14,375 nt of DNA from SURF-13 sp038924245 (GTDB lineage Bacteria; Pseudomonadota; Gammaproteobacteria; SURF-13), in contig JBCKVB010000035.1 of the NCBI GenBank assembly GCA_038924245.1, positions 1-14,375 of the forward strand, given 5' to 3'. Below the pieces are notes generated by a model that was not told the DNA's origin, did no database searches, and saw only the letters and a list, made by a program, of their open reading frames with translations. This document shows, piece after piece, positions 12,399 to 14,375 of this stretch; position 1 is the first letter of the stretch; the number at the start of each line of letters is the position of its first letter. Made by a program: the position numbers and the translations under genes.

Positions 12399-13354
12399 TC
12401 ATTGCACGCGAAGAGACCGTGCGGCACCTTCAAAAACCTGCGCCCAGCGCCAGAACATCGCTTCTTCTTCGCCGCCTCCAAGGACAACGGCGCCAAGACG
12501 ACTATTGAGGCAGTACTGCACAATGGTCAGGCGCACGTTGTATCCCGGGAATTCTTCAAAGCCCACCAATTTGACGAAGTGTTGCGCGTCAAGCTTGAGA
12601 ACCGCTGCCTCTTTAAGGCGACCAGAAGCTTGCCATTCCGCTTGAAGGTTAGAACAGGTGTAGGCGGAATTGCCAGCGACAGTGACTTGCAATGAGCGGG
12701 TGAGGTTGCGGTACTCCGCGACCTGATTCGCGCCCTGAACGGGCTTCTGAACCCAGCCCGCAGGTGGTGAGAAAGATATGCCACGTTTATCTCGAAATGG
12801 CACGTTCGCTGGACGATATTCAATTGGTTTAAGTTGAAACGAAGCTATGAAGTGATCGTATTCAGCCCCGGCCTTTGGGTCGCCGGCGGGGTGCCACATT
12901 GAAATCCTCATGTACCCGCCATCGATCATGAACGTTACGCCCCGACCAACGTACGGTTGACCTTCGACCGGTGATTGAACTGGTATTCAAGTGCCGGTTG
13001 ACCGCGAAACGTTACCCGTCGGGACGTTATGAGCTTGCCGCCCTCAACGGCCCGCACCATTGAATGGGTGTGAGCGCTGAGAAATGCATCCATGCTCGCA
13101 GTCTCGAAAATTCCGCCTTGCTCCGGGTGGCCGACAAACACGGAGAACCTCGATTTGCGCTCTATCGTCTGGTAGATACGTAGAGACCCGTAGCCGTCCG
13201 GACCGGGGAGCGAGCGTGCTTGAGGCTTCGAAGGCAGCGCAACCGAGAAGCCATGTTCGCTGATTGCGTACTCCTGCCAGTCCGCTGGTCCAGCCAGTGA
13301 CGTGTGACTGAGCAGCGCTAGCACCGCAAGGGTCGGTATGAGGAGAACTCGCAT
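12399..13354 (-). CDS. Exported protein of unknown function (about 318 aa), interrupted by an apparent 1-nt deletion
   Basis: Two minus-strand frames, 13354-12935 and 12929-12399, read as one protein if one base is restored. Frame 1 has a signal peptide (MRVLLIPTLAVLALLSHTSLA) and FSVALPSKPQ, ending ...NRTLVG. Frame 2 continues GVTFMIDGGYMRISMWHP to RSLRVQ. Inserting one G in the G4 run (plus-strand C4, 12940-12943) yields VGGVTFMIDGGY without a break. The first half (FSVALP...GQPALEYQF...YMRISMW) resembles small secreted DcrB/PsbP-like domains; the second repeats the theme (ISFSPPAGW). Function is unknown. The attC-like site follows 18 nt after its stop. As read it would make a 139-aa exported fragment. 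Confidence 0.7.
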
Positions 13355-13369
13355 AGTAGTGATGTGAGA

Positions 13370-13396
13370 CTGTAACGTTCGCGTTAACCGGCCAAG
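13370..13396 (-). other. Possible attC 3' half-site upstream of the cassette-like gene
   Basis: On the minus strand GGCCGGTTAACGCGAACGTT then ACAG resembles the L'-spacer-R' half of attC sites (pattern GCGGCTTAAC-n5-GCGTTAG). If real, its G/TT crossover point would lie about 20 nt before ATG 13354, the usual spacing in cassettes. The R box does not fit the consensus fully (GTTACAG) and no matching 5' half is seen, so this is weak. Confidence 0.25.
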
Positions 13397-13414
13397 GGGC
13401 GCGCAGCAGCAAAC

Positions 13415-14374
13415 CTACTCCCAGCACTGCACCACTGTCGTCCATTTGCGTGCCTCGTCGCCTAAATCGGCGAGCGATTTCTCCCAGGCGAAGAACGACC
13501 CGCCGGTCTTGTAGGGCACCCTGTTGGCGTCGAGGAACGCTTTCAAGGTTTGCCCGCTGATCGCGAAATTGACGTTCTGTGCCAAGGTTCCAGTGTGCTT
13601 GACCATGGCCGCGTCCGAAAGCTTCATGCTGACCACGCCCACCACATGCCCCTTTTTGTCCATGACCGGGCTACCGCTCGAACCCGGTTGAATAGGCGCG
13701 GTGATTTGAATCTGGTTGCTGTTGTTGCCCAAGCCGGTGATTGCGCTCACCACCCCCGGTGTGAGATTGCCGCCCGAGGACAGCACGCTATCGAGCGGAA
13801 AGCCGAACACCACGATGTCCTGCCCCTGCCGCAGGCTGGCCGGGTCGGGTGAGAGTGCCGCTGCGGCGCGCGTCTCGCCGGGCATTTTGAGCAAGGCAAG
13901 ATCGCTGACCTCGTCGCGCGTGATCACCTGCACCAATTCGCTGCGCCCCTGCACTCGAACTTCTTTGCAGCCGGCAACGACATGATGGTTGGTGACGGCG
14001 TGACCTTCCGTACTGACGAGAAAAGCCGTCCCGGTGCCTTTCTTGGCCAGCGCCCCACCCGCCGGTGCAGCACTGTCGGCACCCGCAGCCGACTCGCCCT
14101 CCCGGCGCAACACCTGCCCCATCTTCCAGTTCGAGGAAAGACGCTCCGCCTCGGCGCGATGGGCTGAACTCAAGGTGATTGAGTCGCGAAGTTCTTTCGT
14201 GGATTCGTCTCCCTGTGCGGCAGCCAGATTGATCCACGCATAGGCCAGCACATTATCCTTCGGCACGCCTTCGCCGTTGGCGTACATCAACCCGAGGTTG
14301 CGCTGAGCGCTGGCCTTCCCCTGCGCTGCGGCCTTCTGCCACCACTCCACGGCCTTGGCGGCATCCTTAGGCAC
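13415..14374 (-). CDS. Sel1-repeat / trypsin-like serine protease, partial (5' end beyond the window)
   Basis: The C-terminal 319 residues of a larger protein, entering from the right edge. Residues about 1-60 are Sel1-like helical repeats (AAKAVEWWQKAAAQGKASAQ, YANGEGVPKD), a protein-interaction solenoid. After a linker comes a DegP-like trypsin-fold protease (about 110-285) with the full triad in order: His131 in TNHHVVAGC, Asp158 in VSDLALLK, and Ser233 in QPGSSGSPV. No PDZ domain follows; a short tail with SFFAWEKSLADLGDEA ends at the stop. Sel1-protease fusions are known in Proteobacteria, probably envelope quality-control or signalling enzymes. Cell location cannot be told without the N-terminus. 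The first codon shown is GTG inside the gene, not a start. Confidence 0.88.
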   Translation of the reverse strand: MPKDAAKAVEWWQKAAAQGKASAQRNLGLMYANGEGVPKDNVLAYAWINLAAAQGDESTKELRDSITLSSAHRAEAERLSSNWKMGQVLRREGESAAGADSAAPAGGALAKKGTGTAFLVSTEGHAVTNHHVVAGCKEVRVQGRSELVQVITRDEVSDLALLKMPGETRAAAALSPDPASLRQGQDIVVFGFPLDSVLSSGGNLTPGVVSAITGLGNNSNQIQITAPIQPGSSGSPVMDKKGHVVGVVSMKLSDAAMVKHTGTLAQNVNFAISGQTLKAFLDANRVPYKTGGSFFAWEKSLADLGDEARKWTTVVQCWE

Positions 14375-14375
14375 G

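Overview
The window looks like a piece of a gammaproteobacterial chromosome with fairly high G+C. The strongest evidence is the order birA - coaX - short membrane-anchored protein - tRNA-Thr(UGU), which resembles the birA/coaA - thrU - tyrU - glyT - thrT - tufB neighbourhood of E. coli and the birA - coaX - SPOR protein - tRNA region of pseudomonads. Here the expected tRNA-Tyr/tRNA-Gly/tufB block does not follow the tRNA-Thr. Accessory, partly decayed DNA follows instead.

Layout. (1) 53-894: a single-domain voltage-gated cation channel split by an apparent one-base deletion. (2) 1102-2702, minus strand: the PhoR sensor kinase, then a dual CDGSH iron-sulfur protein. (3) 2785-4753, plus strand: birA, coaX and a short inner-membrane protein, each overlapping the next by ATGA. 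(4) 4784-5089: a 123-bp tandem duplication that copied the first 19 nt of tRNA-Thr, then the intact tRNA. (5) 5090-5942: mostly non-coding, decayed DNA with a 14-C run, the last codons of a lost receiver-domain gene and the first codons of a CheR-like gene. (6) 5943-9275: a truncated periplasmic binding protein overlapping a MASE1-CHASE histidine kinase, followed by a receiver domain that a one-base shift in a C run appears to have separated from it. (7) 9276-9759: non-coding, structured DNA, possibly a group II intron fragment. (8) 9760-13354, minus strand: signal-peptide proteins of about 215 aa alternating with small membrane proteins, an IS256-family remnant, an integron attC-like site and a frameshifted secreted protein. 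(9) 13415-14375: the 3' part of a Sel1-repeat/trypsin-like protease running off the window.

How the genes relate. birA and coaX are cofactor genes (biotin attachment, coenzyme A synthesis) in one overlapping operon. PhoR would sense phosphate status, but no phoB lies beside it. The 5.7-9.3 kb block is the wreck of one or more sensory operons that once held binding protein, hybrid kinase, receiver and CheR; only the kinase and one receiver remain substantial. The 9.8-13.4 kb block encodes exported proteins and small membrane proteins of unknown role. Its arrangement (one orientation, an attC-like site just after a gene, a promoter after that site) suggests integron-type cassette acquisition, although no integrase is in the window.

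Three coding regions are each broken by the apparent loss of one base, two of them in homopolymers. Assembly error must therefore be weighed against real decay for these genes.
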